From: Rhizobium grahamii CCGE 502
GTDB taxonomy: Bacteria > Pseudomonadota > Alphaproteobacteria > Rhizobiales > Rhizobiaceae
Assembly (NCBI RefSeq): GCF_000298315.2
Contig: NZ_AEYE02000024.1
Span: 1 to 64,000 of the forward strand
Direction: 5' to 3'
Length of the DNA: 64,000 nt
In this document: positions 18,431-26,333 of the stretch, piece after piece
Position numbering within the stretch: position 1 is the first letter of the stretch
Layout of the letters: every line of letters starts with the position of its first letter
Notes under the pieces: generated by a model
Told to the model about the DNA's origin: nothing
Seen by the model: the letters and a program-made list of their open reading frames with translations, nothing else
The model's database searches: none
Translations under genes and position numbers: made by a program

Positions 18431-18620
18431 CTGAGTCAACATACAGGTGAAGCGAGAATCGTTGTCGCTGAAGTCTGTGGAATGGTCGTCGGATTGTTGG
18501 TCGACAGGGTTTCGGACATTATGACAATCGCCGCAACCAATTTACAACCCGTGCCGGGGATCGCGGTGCCCGATAGCTGCGCTTCTCCGACGGTGTCATT
18601 GGCCAACCGGACGGACTATC
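18431..18620 (+). pseudogene. cheW remnant
   Basis: The frame from 18431 encodes ARIVVAEVCGMVVGLLVDRVSDIMTI and continues as LQPVPGIA, which is the C-terminal half of a CheW coupling protein. The N-terminal half is absent: the frame is closed by TAG at 18428-18430. After about 18620 the match is lost. CheW links receptors to CheA; no other classical chemotaxis gene is nearby, so this is a relic. Confidence 0.65.
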
Positions 18621-18828
18621 TGCTTTCTGAATCTCGAGAGGATGTTCGGTTCAGACACCGTGACGATGACGGCCGCTTGAGCTGGGCGGCTCTCCGGCCC
18701 GCTGTCGCTCCCGCCATAGAGAGCGGAGAAAGATCGGATTCCCATATTAGGGTTTACTTAACTTGTTGTCGCTATGGTTATGTCTGTCACGAATAGGTTA
18801 TCGGTGACAAAGGCAATACAGAAATGAC

Positions 18829-18866
18829 AAGGCTCGTCTCCCGTTCCGCGTGGCGAGCCTTTTCTT
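18829..18866 (+). terminator. Rho-independent terminator, possible small-RNA 3' end
   Basis: AAGGCTCG (18829-18836) pairs with CGAGCCTT (18854-18861), followed by TTCTT. No plus-strand gene ends just before it apart from the cheW relic, so it may close a small RNA starting after about 18770, or be left over from the lost operon. Confidence 0.5.
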
Positions 18867-19330
18867 ATGCTCTCGTTACGGGCAAATGCTATGCAATCGA
18901 GTCATGGCTGGAAACGTGGGTTTCCGATGCAAAGTTCGCGCGCCATTATGTTAAAGAACCGTTATCGAAGCGAATGAAGCGTCCAGGCTGGCAGCTGGTC
19001 TTCGAATCCCAGGAACGGGCTCCATCGTGAACATTCACGCTCGTTCAACAGTTGGCGCAAGGATCCTCAGACGGCCTCCGGGCTTGGCCGCAAGACCAAC
19101 CTTGACCCCAAAGACTCGGGCTGGCTAGCTGCAATATTCCAGATATCGGGAGAGCCTCCGCGGCCGGGTGAGTCGTCCCACGGCTGGCCATTCTTTTACA
19201 AAGCCCCGGTTCTTTTGCGGGCGTTATTGCGTTCCTGTCGCATGTTTTGAGATATGCGGGCAAAGCATTCCTCCCCTGCGAAGATTTGCATACTATTTGT
19301 GCGGTCGTGTTGGTATCAGGGTTTCAACGA

Positions 19331-19483
19331 AGCGCTCCACCTCCTCCCGTGGCGCTGCGTTTTGCAAAAGGGCCAACCTCCTCCCATGGTCCGTTTGCGT
19401 TGGACAGCAGCAATCCTCCTCCCAGTTGCTGTTCTACTCTTTCAGAAGAGCCTGCCGCACCTCCTCCCGCGGCAGGCTCTTTT
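19331..19483 (+). ncRNA. Cuckoo-type small RNA with four anti-Shine-Dalgarno loops
   Basis: The motif CCTCCTCCC occurs four times in about 130 bases, at 19340-19348, 19377-19385, 19415-19423 and 19460-19468. Each copy sits in the loop of a hairpin: CCAC/GTGG, GGGCCA/TGGTCC, CAGCAA/TTGCTG and an 11-pair GAGCCTGCCGC/GCGGCAGGCTC that ends in TTTT. Alphaproteobacterial cuckoo RNAs (CcsR in Rhodobacter) are defined by exactly this motif in hairpin loops, complementary to ribosome-binding sites. One transcript with four loops or two two-loop RNAs are both possible. The 5' end is not determined. Confidence 0.8.
19448..19483 (+). terminator. Rho-independent terminator of the cuckoo-type RNA
   Basis: A perfect 11-pair stem (19448-19458 with 19469-19479) around the loop ACCTCCTCCC, followed by TTTT at 19480-19483. 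It doubles as the fourth anti-Shine-Dalgarno hairpin. Confidence 0.85.
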
Positions 19484-19818
19484 GCTATTTGGTATCCGAT
19501 AGCCCTGAAGAATTGTCCGATCATCAATGCGACGGCAGGCCCGCTGGTGCCCTTAAGCCGTCCTCTGACGCCTGGAATCCGTCTATCCCGGAACGGCCGT
19601 AGGGCCCTATACTTCCAAGCAAGGCGCCGGTCTTGGCCATTCCTTCGACCGGATTCGAAGCGGCTTCATTTCATGAGTTCCAATTTCGGCGGAGGAGGAG
19701 AATTGTGGGAAGTCCAGACCTTGAAATCCGGCGGAGGGATCGGGCTTCCTCGTGGGGACGCGGCGCATCGAAGGGAGTGGCTTCCCGTGCAGTGTGCTCC
19801 GATGTTGAGGCGTTCCTC

Positions 19819-19843
19819 GGAACATCTGACTTTTTCCCGTGTT
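19819..19843 (+). promoter_or_regulatory. EcfG/RpoE2-type promoter for PNPOx-like gene
   Basis: GGAAC, 16 bases, then TGTT, ending 30 bases before ATG 19874. It fits the alphaproteobacterial general-stress sigma consensus GGAAC-N16/17-cGTT. Confidence 0.6.
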
Positions 19844-19873
19844 CCTGTCTTCCTGAAGATGGAGACGAATTTC

Positions 19874-20353
19874 ATGGACGCTGAAGACGACATCACCAAG
19901 GTTTGGGACCTGGCCGAGAAAATCGGATTTTGCATGCTGACGACACAAACAGGGGCCGATTTGCGAGCGCGGCCCATGTCGGCATATGCAGAGCGAATGG
20001 AGAATGCGGTCTATTTCCTGACCGATGGGGCGAGCCACAAGGACGAGGAGATCGCAAGCTGTCCCAATGTCTGTCTGGCTTTCGCTGATCCAAAGGGCCA
20101 AAAGTATGTATCGCTGTCTGGAACAGCCGAGATGCAGAATGACAGAGAGAAAATCCGCGAACTCTGGGCTACGCCTGCGAAAGCTTGGTGGGACAGTCCC
20201 GATGACCCGTCCATCCGCATTCTGAAGGTGACCCCGAATTTTGCCGAGTTCTGGGACAGCCCCGGAACAGTTATGAGCTACATCAAAATGGCGGCCGCGG
20301 CAGTTGGCAGTTCACGTCCGGATATGGGCGAGAATGTCAAAGTAACGATGTAG
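19874..20353 (+). CDS. Pyridoxamine 5'-phosphate oxidase-like general stress protein
   Basis: A 159-residue split-barrel flavin-binding-fold protein of the general stress protein 26 family (COG3871-like). Family features are KIGFCMLTTQTGADLRARPM at the N-terminus, VYFLTDGASHKDEEI in the middle and KAWWDSPDDPSIRILKVTP toward the C-terminus. ATG 19874 is preceded by GGAG nine bases upstream; the frame also stays open a long way 5', but that part is not protein-like. A stress-sigma promoter lies upstream. The substrate is unknown, and many members bind FMN, F420 or haem. Confidence 0.88.
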   Translation: MDAEDDITKVWDLAEKIGFCMLTTQTGADLRARPMSAYAERMENAVYFLTDGASHKDEEIASCPNVCLAFADPKGQKYVSLSGTAEMQNDREKIRELWATPAKAWWDSPDDPSIRILKVTPNFAEFWDSPGTVMSYIKMAAAAVGSSRPDMGENVKVTM

Positions 20354-20440
20354 CGGAAAGGGCAAGGGCCAACGCCCCCCATCCAGGTCAAGATCCCTGC
20401 GTAGTTGCCTGCTGTTCCTTGCAAGCCATGCAGGTCGAAG

Positions 20441-20465
20441 GGAACACACCCGTCCGTCGACCGTT
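20441..20465 (+). promoter_or_regulatory. EcfG/RpoE2-type promoter for 60-residue protein
   Basis: GGAAC, 16 bases, then CGTT: a full consensus match, 22 bases before ATG 20488. Confidence 0.65.
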
Positions 20466-20487
20466 TCTCAACGAAGGGAGCAAGTTC

Positions 20488-20670
20488 ATGAAGACGAATG
20501 ATACCAACGCCACACCCGAACAACGGCGACCTCGGGATGTCCGCCCAACACCTGAAAAGCCGGAGCCTGCTGACAAGGAATCTCTCGCGCCGACAACCGT
20601 TCAGCCTTCAGGCGCAAAGGACGAAAGTGAGAGGCCCGTCGTAAACCCTGTAACTGGCGCGCCGTTCTGA
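20488..20670 (+). CDS. Small proline-rich disordered protein
   Basis: A 60-residue polar protein, rich in Pro, Glu, Lys and Thr, without hydrophobic core and so probably disordered. It starts at ATG 20488 after GGGAG. The close stress-type promoter suggests a small stress-induced protein. No family is recognised. Confidence 0.6.
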   Translation: MKTNDTNATPEQRRPRDVRPTPEKPEPADKESLAPTTVQPSGAKDESERPVVNPVTGAPF

Positions 20671-20713
20671 GCCTCAGATAACGAGGTCGGTGGCGTTACG
20701 TTCACGGTGCCTC

Positions 20714-21013
20714 TCAATGCCTCGTTGCACATCCGCCTGACGAGGCTACCACAGAAGCGATCTCGTCTTCGACTGCATCCATCATCGTCAGTGCGCGTTG
20801 CAGCAATCCAGCGCTATCGGCAGAGAAAAGAAAACTCGCTACGTGAAGACCCTCACAAATCTTTTCGAGCAGGTCGACGATATCGTATCTGCCAATGCGC
20901 CGCATGCTGTGCGACAGTTCTCGCATGCGATCGCAGATTTCTCCAACCACCACGCTGCGTTGTTCAATCGACAGGTGGTGAAAATCATGCAGGGTCCGAT
21001 TTTTTGATTCCAT
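20714..21013 (-). CDS. Hypothetical helical protein
   Basis: A 99-residue mostly alpha-helical protein (LSIEQRSVVVGEICDRMREL, then DIVDLLEKICEGLHVASFLF). The start at 21013 follows GGAGGCAGGA. No domain is recognised. It faces the 60-residue gene tail to tail. Confidence 0.55.
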   Translation of the reverse strand: MESKNRTLHDFHHLSIEQRSVVVGEICDRMRELSHSMRRIGRYDIVDLLEKICEGLHVASFLFSADSAGLLQRALTMMDAVEDEIASVVASSGGCATRH

Positions 21014-21193
21014 TCCTGCCTCCAGCAAGCTGCACTGTACGGCAGGGGAAGTGGCGCGGATCACATGAATTCTTGCGCGGTGCTACTTTAACCGCGTGGC
21101 CAAGCAATTTGACCACTCGTTGAGTACAAGTCCACCGGGGACGACGCTTCTGTCGCCTCATCATGGAATTCACAGAGCGTTGATAGTTTAGGA

Positions 21194-21612
21194 TCAGGAT
21201 GCAAGCAATGCCCGGAGGTCTGCCTTCCTGCGCACAAGATCGGCAACGGTATATCGATCAAAGACCGATACAAAAGCCGCGGTGGCCTCGGATAGGATTG
21301 GCGGCATCCCGCATGCGCGGGAAAACTAGCCACTCCGAGCACTCCAGCACATTCGTGAGCCCTTCTGTGTGACGAAGAAGCGTTCCGAGATTTATCCTTT
21401 CAGCCGATCTGGTCATTCGGATGCCACCGCCTCTGCCACGAGTCGCAGTGATAAAACCCGGGTGCTGACAGATCCTGCACCACTTTCATCACATGGCTTT
21501 GCGAGATTGCAAAGGCGGTGGCTATCTCGCGAATGGAGCACAGTTCCCCCTCAGGGGCACCGAGATACACAAGCACCCGTATGGCGTAATCCGTATACGT
21601 CGTCAGTCGCAT
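21194..21612 (-). pseudogene. nsrR: nsrR-like Rrf2 regulator, frameshifted
   Basis: The start encodes MRLTTYTDYAIRVLVYL and SIREIATAFAISQSHVMKVV, the winged-helix domain of Rrf2/NsrR regulators. At about 21450 one extra T in TTTT shifts the frame: the sister frame continues GFITATRGRGGGIRMTR, exactly as the family expects, then LRHTEGLTNVLEC. A second shift near 21320 leads to the C-terminal PPILSEATAAFVSVFDRYTVADLV and a stop at 21194. NsrR senses nitric oxide through an iron-sulfur cluster and controls hmp, whose relic lies divergently next door. Sequencing error is possible but two shifts argue for real decay. Confidence 0.72.
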
Positions 21613-21652
21613 TTTTCCCTGCGTCAAAAAGACCGCGAATAAAAGATGCTAA

Positions 21653-22082
21653 CCTCTTCGCCCTGTTGTCCTTCTGTCGGGTGGCGTCGGCTTGACGCCG
21701 ATGGTCAGCATGCTTGAGACGGTTGCGGCGGGCTATCCGGATCTCGAGACCCATTTCGTGCATGGGGCACTCAACAGTGCCACGCACGCGATGGATCGGC
21801 ACGTCCGCTCATTGGCGACGACTCACGGGCGCGGGACGGTCAACACCTTCTACAGCGAGCCATTGGAAGCTGACGCGGCCGGTTATTCTCACGACCACGA
21901 TGGATTTATTTCGGTGTCCTGGCTGAAGGAAAACACGCCATTTGAACAGGCGGACTTCTATCTCTGCGGACCACGGCCGCTCCTCCAGGCCCTTGTCGGC
22001 GGACTTAGCGCAGCCGGGGTCGATCGAAAGCATATCCAATCACGAACTGTTCGGACCCGCCGATGTGCAGATCGCGGCGTGA
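21653..22082 (+). pseudogene. hmp: hmp (flavohaemoprotein) C-terminal fragment
   Basis: From 21653 the frame reads RPVVLLSGGVGLTPM, then FYSEPLEAD and FYLCGPRPLLQALVGGLSAAGV. These are the NAD-binding motifs of flavohaemoglobin nitric oxide dioxygenase. The globin and FAD domains (about 270 residues) are absent, with a TAA at 21650. Near 22035 the frame shifts; the true ending NHELFGPADVQIAA and stop are in another frame (TGA 22080-22082). The enzyme cannot be made from this copy. Confidence 0.78.
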
Positions 22083-22225
22083 ATGGAACGGGTGTCTGCG
22101 ACGAGAATGGTTTGGAAGCGCACTGACGCTGTCGACCGCCGCCAATGATGGCGCGTGATGCGAAAGGTGATGGGACGGCCTTCCTGGCAGCTTGTTCTGC
22201 TGCTGGAGCGCTAAAGTGGCAAGGA

Positions 22226-22250
22226 GAAGGCCCGCTTTTCGCGGGCCTTC
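22226..22250 (-). terminator. Strong hairpin downstream of sensor kinase
   Basis: A perfect 10-pair stem GAAGGCCCGC/GCGGGCCTTC with a five-base loop, 77 bases past the kinase stop. There is no clear T-run on either side, so it may be a Rho-independent terminator in weak form, or a structure protecting convergent transcripts. Confidence 0.5.
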
Positions 22251-22326
22251 GGGCGATCGAGCCGTCAGCTCACCCCCCGGCCAACGGGCGTTCCTGGAAC
22301 GATCCGACCCGCCCAGTAGTCGGCTT

Positions 22327-23862
22327 TTACCTGATGAGATGCAGGCTCGCGACAAACTGGGTGCCGTTGGATCTTGTATAAGCAAATGAACCTTTCAGCT
22401 GCTTGACGAAAGCGGCGATCAAGCGCGTTCCCATGCCTGGTTTCTTGGTCTGTCCATTGTAGCCGATGCCATCATCGGAGACGATCAGCTGGCAAACGTC
22501 CTTGTCGAGAACCTTGAGTTCGACGTGAATCCGGCCACTCGGGCGGTTCTTGAAGGCATACTTCATGCTGTTGGCAACCAGTTCATTGAGAAGCAGGGCG
22601 AGCGGGGTGGCTTTGTCGGCAGCAACAACGAAGTCATCGACATCAAATGTCGTATCGATGTTTAAGGCGTGCATGTTGACGAGGTTTCCAACAAACCCTG
22701 GTACGAAGTCACGCGCCGCTACCCCCGCGAACTGGTCAAACCCGTACATTTGCTCATGGACCGCTGACATCGCTGAAATTCGCTCGTTGACCTTGCCGAC
22801 AGCTTCGGGGTCGAAGCCTTGTAGGCGAATGAGTGCCATCACGGTTTGTAGATTGTTTTTGACGCGGTGGTGGATTTCTCGCATCAGCATCTCGTTCGCC
22901 TTCACGGCGTCCGCAAGCTCCATTACATGCACCGCATCCACGCGAATAAGCCCGCGGATCCAGTAAGCCGCAGCGAGCGCGCCGACCACGGCAAGTATGA
23001 CCAAGGCGATTGCGATCTCCACGTCATTCCAAAAGGGCCGCATGATGATCGCCATGTCGGCAGACGCAATCGCCACGAACGGTGTGCGTTCGATTATTCG
23101 ATATGCAACCAGCCGGTCTTGCTCATCGATAGGGGAGAGGGCTCGGTAAACGCCCGTTGTGGACTTCTTCATGTAGTCGGTGAAGAGCACGTAGTCTTTC
23201 ATGTTAACCGGACCATCAGGTTCCGGATGTCGTGCAACCAGCTGTCCATCGCGCCTGATCAAGCTCACTGTCGAGTTTTCCCCCATCGCTACGGCGTCCC
23301 ACACCGGTTTGAGGATACTCGCATCGAAAGCGACGACCGCCGCGCCGGCAAAAGCCCCGTTGCGCTCCAGCCTCCGACTGAAAACGAAGATCTGGCGATT
23401 GGTAAGGCGACTCATGATCAAGGAGGACGTGTAGTCATCCGCGCCGTTGCGAAGTCGCACGAAGTAGTCCCGATCGGTCACATCAACTTTTCGGATGTTG
23501 GGATCGTTGGAAAATAGTGTCCGCCCGTCCGGCCCGAGAACATATGCCGTCACCTGTGAAGGAAGATCCGCCACGGCCGCATTAAGGTCATGGATACGGT
23601 CCGGACCGGGGACTGGAATGTTTTCCCCAAGACCGTCATCGATCCGGTGAAGTGTCTCCCTTGCGAGCGAGTTCATCCATATGGCGTTCGCAGCCACAAT
23701 CTTCGACGCCGCGATGATCCGTTCGTCGCCCCTATGCACAGTGGTTCGATAGCTCGTTATTAGCCAGACACATAAGACGGCGAGCAGGGCAAAAAACATC
23801 GAAACGATGATTGCTACTGATGCCTTTCCAAGTGAAGTCTCAGCTTTTTGGCGTTTCTTCAT
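22327..23862 (-). CDS. Membrane sensor histidine kinase, Cache-HisKA_2 type
   Basis: A 511-residue membrane kinase. One transmembrane helix (ASVAIIVSMFFALLAVLCVW) at about 15-35 and another (IAIALVILAVVGALAAAYW) near 280-298 flank a periplasmic double-Cache-like domain with DVTDRDYFVRLRNG. The kinase domain has EIHHRVKNNLQTVMALIRLQ (His near 335), the HisKA_2 signature, and an ATPase domain with LLLNELVANSMKYAF and DDGIGY. HisKA_2 and HWE kinases often feed the PhyR general stress system in rhizobia. The ligand is unknown. No receiver is adjacent. Confidence 0.93.
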   Translation of the reverse strand: MKKRQKAETSLGKASVAIIVSMFFALLAVLCVWLITSYRTTVHRGDERIIAASKIVAANAIWMNSLARETLHRIDDGLGENIPVPGPDRIHDLNAAVADLPSQVTAYVLGPDGRTLFSNDPNIRKVDVTDRDYFVRLRNGADDYTSSLIMSRLTNRQIFVFSRRLERNGAFAGAAVVAFDASILKPVWDAVAMGENSTVSLIRRDGQLVARHPEPDGPVNMKDYVLFTDYMKKSTTGVYRALSPIDEQDRLVAYRIIERTPFVAIASADMAIIMRPFWNDVEIAIALVILAVVGALAAAYWIRGLIRVDAVHVMELADAVKANEMLMREIHHRVKNNLQTVMALIRLQGFDPEAVGKVNERISAMSAVHEQMYGFDQFAGVAARDFVPGFVGNLVNMHALNIDTTFDVDDFVVAADKATPLALLLNELVANSMKYAFKNRPSGRIHVELKVLDKDVCQLIVSDDGIGYNGQTKKPGMGTRLIAAFVKQLKGSFAYTRSNGTQFVASLHLIR

Positions 23863-23954
23863 CAGTGCTTGTCTTGCTCACCATTTGAGACGCGGGGAGT
23901 GCTGTTGTAACTTGACCAGCGGTCGGCGCAACGGAGATTGCGCATCAGCGCCAT
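23862..23954 (-). CDS. Possible 30-residue upstream peptide coupled to the kinase
   Basis: A short frame from ATG 23954, preceded by AAGGA, whose TGA overlaps the kinase ATG as TGATG. The peptide is basic and polar with no family. The overlap suggests that the kinase, which lacks a good ribosome site, may be translated by reinitiation. Confidence 0.33.
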   Translation of the reverse strand: MALMRNLRCADRWSSYNSTPRVSNGEQDKH

Positions 23955-24390
23955 GATTTCCTTCGTACTCAGCAATTTCAGAACGCAGTGGAGGGTTGCA
24001 GAACAACGCGAAAATCCTCGACACGTCAAAGACATAGGTCGTCTATGGAGTCCGTTTGCAGTTGCTACCCTTACCAGAGGGCCTACGCACAAAGCCCGAC
24101 AATCACAACCCCTTCTCCTCAGGGGCGTAGCCCGATCGGTTTGAGTTGAACCGAATAAAGCGTGTTTCTGATAATCGAGTTGATGATTAGCAGAGATTGT
24201 GGGCGTCATCTCAACTGTGTCCTGGCTTTTTAGCGCTATGTATCATGCCCAATCGATATGCTAGAGGCGGCGAAACTCTGCGTAACAGTGCGTAACCGTC
24301 TCGAAGACCTGGTCGAGACTGTCTATCGCAGCTTGGGCAAGTGGCGGGAGTGCATAGCCGGCTACGTTTTCCACTGCGCGCTATCTTATT
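23955..24390. other. Intergenic, no supported gene; tandem TGCGTAAC
   Basis: The only pattern noticed is TGCGTAAC at 24279-24286 repeated at 24289-24296, ten bases apart. Nothing coding is supported. It should hold the promoter of the minus-strand kinase. Confidence 0.35.
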
Positions 24391-24415
24391 GGAACCGGAC
24401 GACTCCTTGACCGTT
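24391..24415 (+). promoter_or_regulatory. EcfG/RpoE2-type promoter for 67-residue protein
   Basis: GGAAC, 16 bases, then CGTT: full consensus, 25 bases before ATG 24441. Confidence 0.68.
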
Positions 24416-24440
24416 GTTGACTATGGACAAGGAGTACATA

Positions 24441-24644
24441 ATGACGTCGAGAAGAAAATTGGTCGAGGTTGCCGTGACATCAGAAGGCGAGCGCGTTGCG
24501 CTGGGCATCATGAATGCTCAACAGGCACTTTCCCTTCCGAAAAACATCGACATCGAAATTTCCCATCCCGATCATGAGGCCGGAGCCACCGATACTTTTA
24601 TCGATCGGGAAGAGTTGAAAGAGCGCACCAGCCGCGACATCTAG
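24441..24644 (+). CDS. Small hypothetical protein, stress-promoter linked
   Basis: A 67-residue protein with AAGGAG ten bases before ATG 24441. It alternates hydrophobic and charged residues (RKLVEVAVTSEGERVALGIM) as in a small beta-rich fold and ends in a charged tail. No family is known to me. The perfect stress-sigma promoter upstream is the main clue. Confidence 0.6.
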   Translation: MTSRRKLVEVAVTSEGERVALGIMNAQQALSLPKNIDIEISHPDHEAGATDTFIDREELKERTSRDI

Positions 24645-24806
24645 CTTTTTGTAAGGGGGGCGAAGTTAGGTTAACCCATGCATACCCTGCGTGACTGGTA
24701 TGATTTGTGTCTTCGTGCCGCAACTACTATTTGCGGAGAAATCAGTTGACTTCACCTTGAAACAATCGCCGCGACCCGGTCATCGGAGCGCCGGCAAGGA
24801 GGCATC

Positions 24807-25088
24807 GTGAACACCATTTCGAAGACATTGGATGAGATGACCCGGATTGAGCGATCGAACTTGCTGGAAGCGGTCGCAGATGCACTGGAAGCCACCGCAA
24901 GCGAAGCAGAGGAAAATGGGGACGTACGGTTTGTTGCCAACTCGACCTGTTTGGCAAACACTATTCGCGGGCTATCCGGAGATCTCGCACCGAGAGAGAT
25001 GGCAGCTGCTGAGTTGCTTCTGGAGCAGGGAATTATGCTGATGCACCAGTTCTCCACCCGAGCAAAGCCCCAGACGCTTCTCAATTAG
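24807..25088 (+). CDS. Hypothetical helical protein, GTG start
   Basis: A 93-residue acidic helical protein starting at GTG 24807, with AAGGAGG directly upstream. It is mostly amphipathic (RIERSNLLEAVADALEATAS) with no catalytic motif. Its role is unknown. Confidence 0.55.
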   Translation: MNTISKTLDEMTRIERSNLLEAVADALEATASEAEENGDVRFVANSTCLANTIRGLSGDLAPREMAAAELLLEQGIMLMHQFSTRAKPQTLLN

Positions 25089-25232
25089 GAAGGCCAACCG
25101 GAGGTCATCCGGGGCTTGCCTGTGAAGGGAGCTCGGTCGCGGGTCGCAAGCAGGAAGAAAGACGCAGGTCTCTGCGCGAATGCGGCCTGTCAAGACCAGA
25201 AGCTCGGTTCTTCAGGGCCGGAAGATCGCCGC

Positions 25233-25439
25233 TCAGTTGAGCATCTGGCCGCGCTCGAGAAGCTTGTAGCCGCAGCGAATGACGCCAGCCTGGACAGGAA
25301 CGACATCGATCAGATCGGCGACAGCAAACTCATGGCGCTGGCCTCCGGCTTGGACAATAACTGTTCCGTTCGATAGAACAACTTCGTTGGCAACAAGATT
25401 TCGTTCCTGCCCATTGTCTGAAACCGCCACGATAAACAT
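25233..25439 (-). CDS. Small hypothetical protein
   Basis: A 68-residue protein reading as a compact beta-rich fold (MFIVAVSDNGQERNLVANEV, then GTVIVQAGGQRHEFAVADL). The ribosome site is weak (AGGG). The regular hydrophobic pattern makes it plausible. No family is recognised. Confidence 0.45.
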   Translation of the reverse strand: MFIVAVSDNGQERNLVANEVVLSNGTVIVQAGGQRHEFAVADLIDVVPVQAGVIRCGYKLLERGQMLN

Positions 25440-25796
25440 GTTTAGAAGCGCCCTGTCGCAATTGTTCGAAATCCAACATAGAATTTCAGCATCCGGTTAT
25501 GGAAAGGTTAGCAACGCTTCCTTCTGCTTGCTTTCCTATGCAAAGCCCCAAAAAAGGTTTTCTACATATTCGCTTGTGTTGATACTTGCATATACTTTGC
25601 CAACGGTGCGGCTTTGCGGCATCCTCGGGCGGATCCTCACTTGAAATTTTTCGGAATCTAACCCGAGAACCAACGGCGCCTGCCCCTATCGTAAAATGAA
25701 AGGGCGTGTGGCGGGCAGGCCTCAAGAGGAATGGTCGGACCGCTGATCCTGCTCGACACAGAGGTAAGATTGAGCCCGCATTGAAATTGCAACCGA
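25440..25796. other. Intergenic, nothing recognised
   Basis: It is somewhat A+T-richer than its surroundings. No coding frame or hairpin stands out. It should contain the promoter of the 68-residue gene. Confidence 0.35.
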
Positions 25797-26195
25797 TCAT
25801 TCGCCGGTCAAAAGCCTGATCGCGGATGCGACGTCGTTTGCAGCATAGGGCTTGCTCATGAACGGCGTGTCGGTGGGAAGCTGGCCAATCTCTGGAAATC
25901 GATGACCCGATGTGACAATGATTTTGATCGGGGGCCACCGATCCCGTACGAAAGCTGCGAGGAGCAAGCCATCCATCGTTCCTGGCATGTCGATATCGGT
26001 AAACAGCAATCTGATATCTGAGTGTTTTTCTAAAATTCCTATTGCCTCAGCGGCGCCGGAAGCCTCAAAGACCGTAAATCCCTCCTCTTCGAGATCCGCC
26101 ACGATCGCAAGGCGAAGAAGCGGTTCGTCTTCAACGACAAGGACGGTAGTTGATAGTTGGGGCACGGCCAGTCCACTTCTCTGTTCTGAATACAT
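25797..26195 (-). CDS. Single-domain response regulator
   Basis: A 132-residue stand-alone receiver. Acidic pocket VVEDEPLLR, phospho-acceptor Asp in LLFTDIDMPG, Ser in IIVTSGH and Lys in MSKPY are all present. ATG 26195 follows GGAAGAG; longer in-frame starts at 26252 and 26270 lack signals. It has no DNA-binding domain. It is very like the receiver at 46640 (same TDxDMPGxMDG core), so the two are paralogues. Orphan receivers of this kind take part in phosphorelay tuning of the general stress response in related bacteria. Confidence 0.88.
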   Translation of the reverse strand: MYSEQRSGLAVPQLSTTVLVVEDEPLLRLAIVADLEEEGFTVFEASGAAEAIGILEKHSDIRLLFTDIDMPGTMDGLLLAAFVRDRWPPIKIIVTSGHRFPEIGQLPTDTPFMSKPYAANDVASAIRLLTGE

Positions 26196-26333
26196 TCCGA
26201 CTCTTCCGCCAAAAATGGTACGCCAGCCTAAGTTTGGTACGCTAGAAGACATAACTGGCTCATGCCGCATTTATCTCAAGCGGCATATTTTCGTTTAGAC
26301 CCCAATTTTTGCCGTTGTAGGTGATTGCACAGA

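Noticed and set aside
18824-19030. 68-codon plus-strand frame
   Set aside because: It begins inside a terminator hairpin and has no ribosome site.
19247-19873. N-terminal extension of the PNPOx-like gene
   Set aside because: It would translate through the cuckoo-type RNA hairpins, is not protein-like, and the stress promoter lies inside it.
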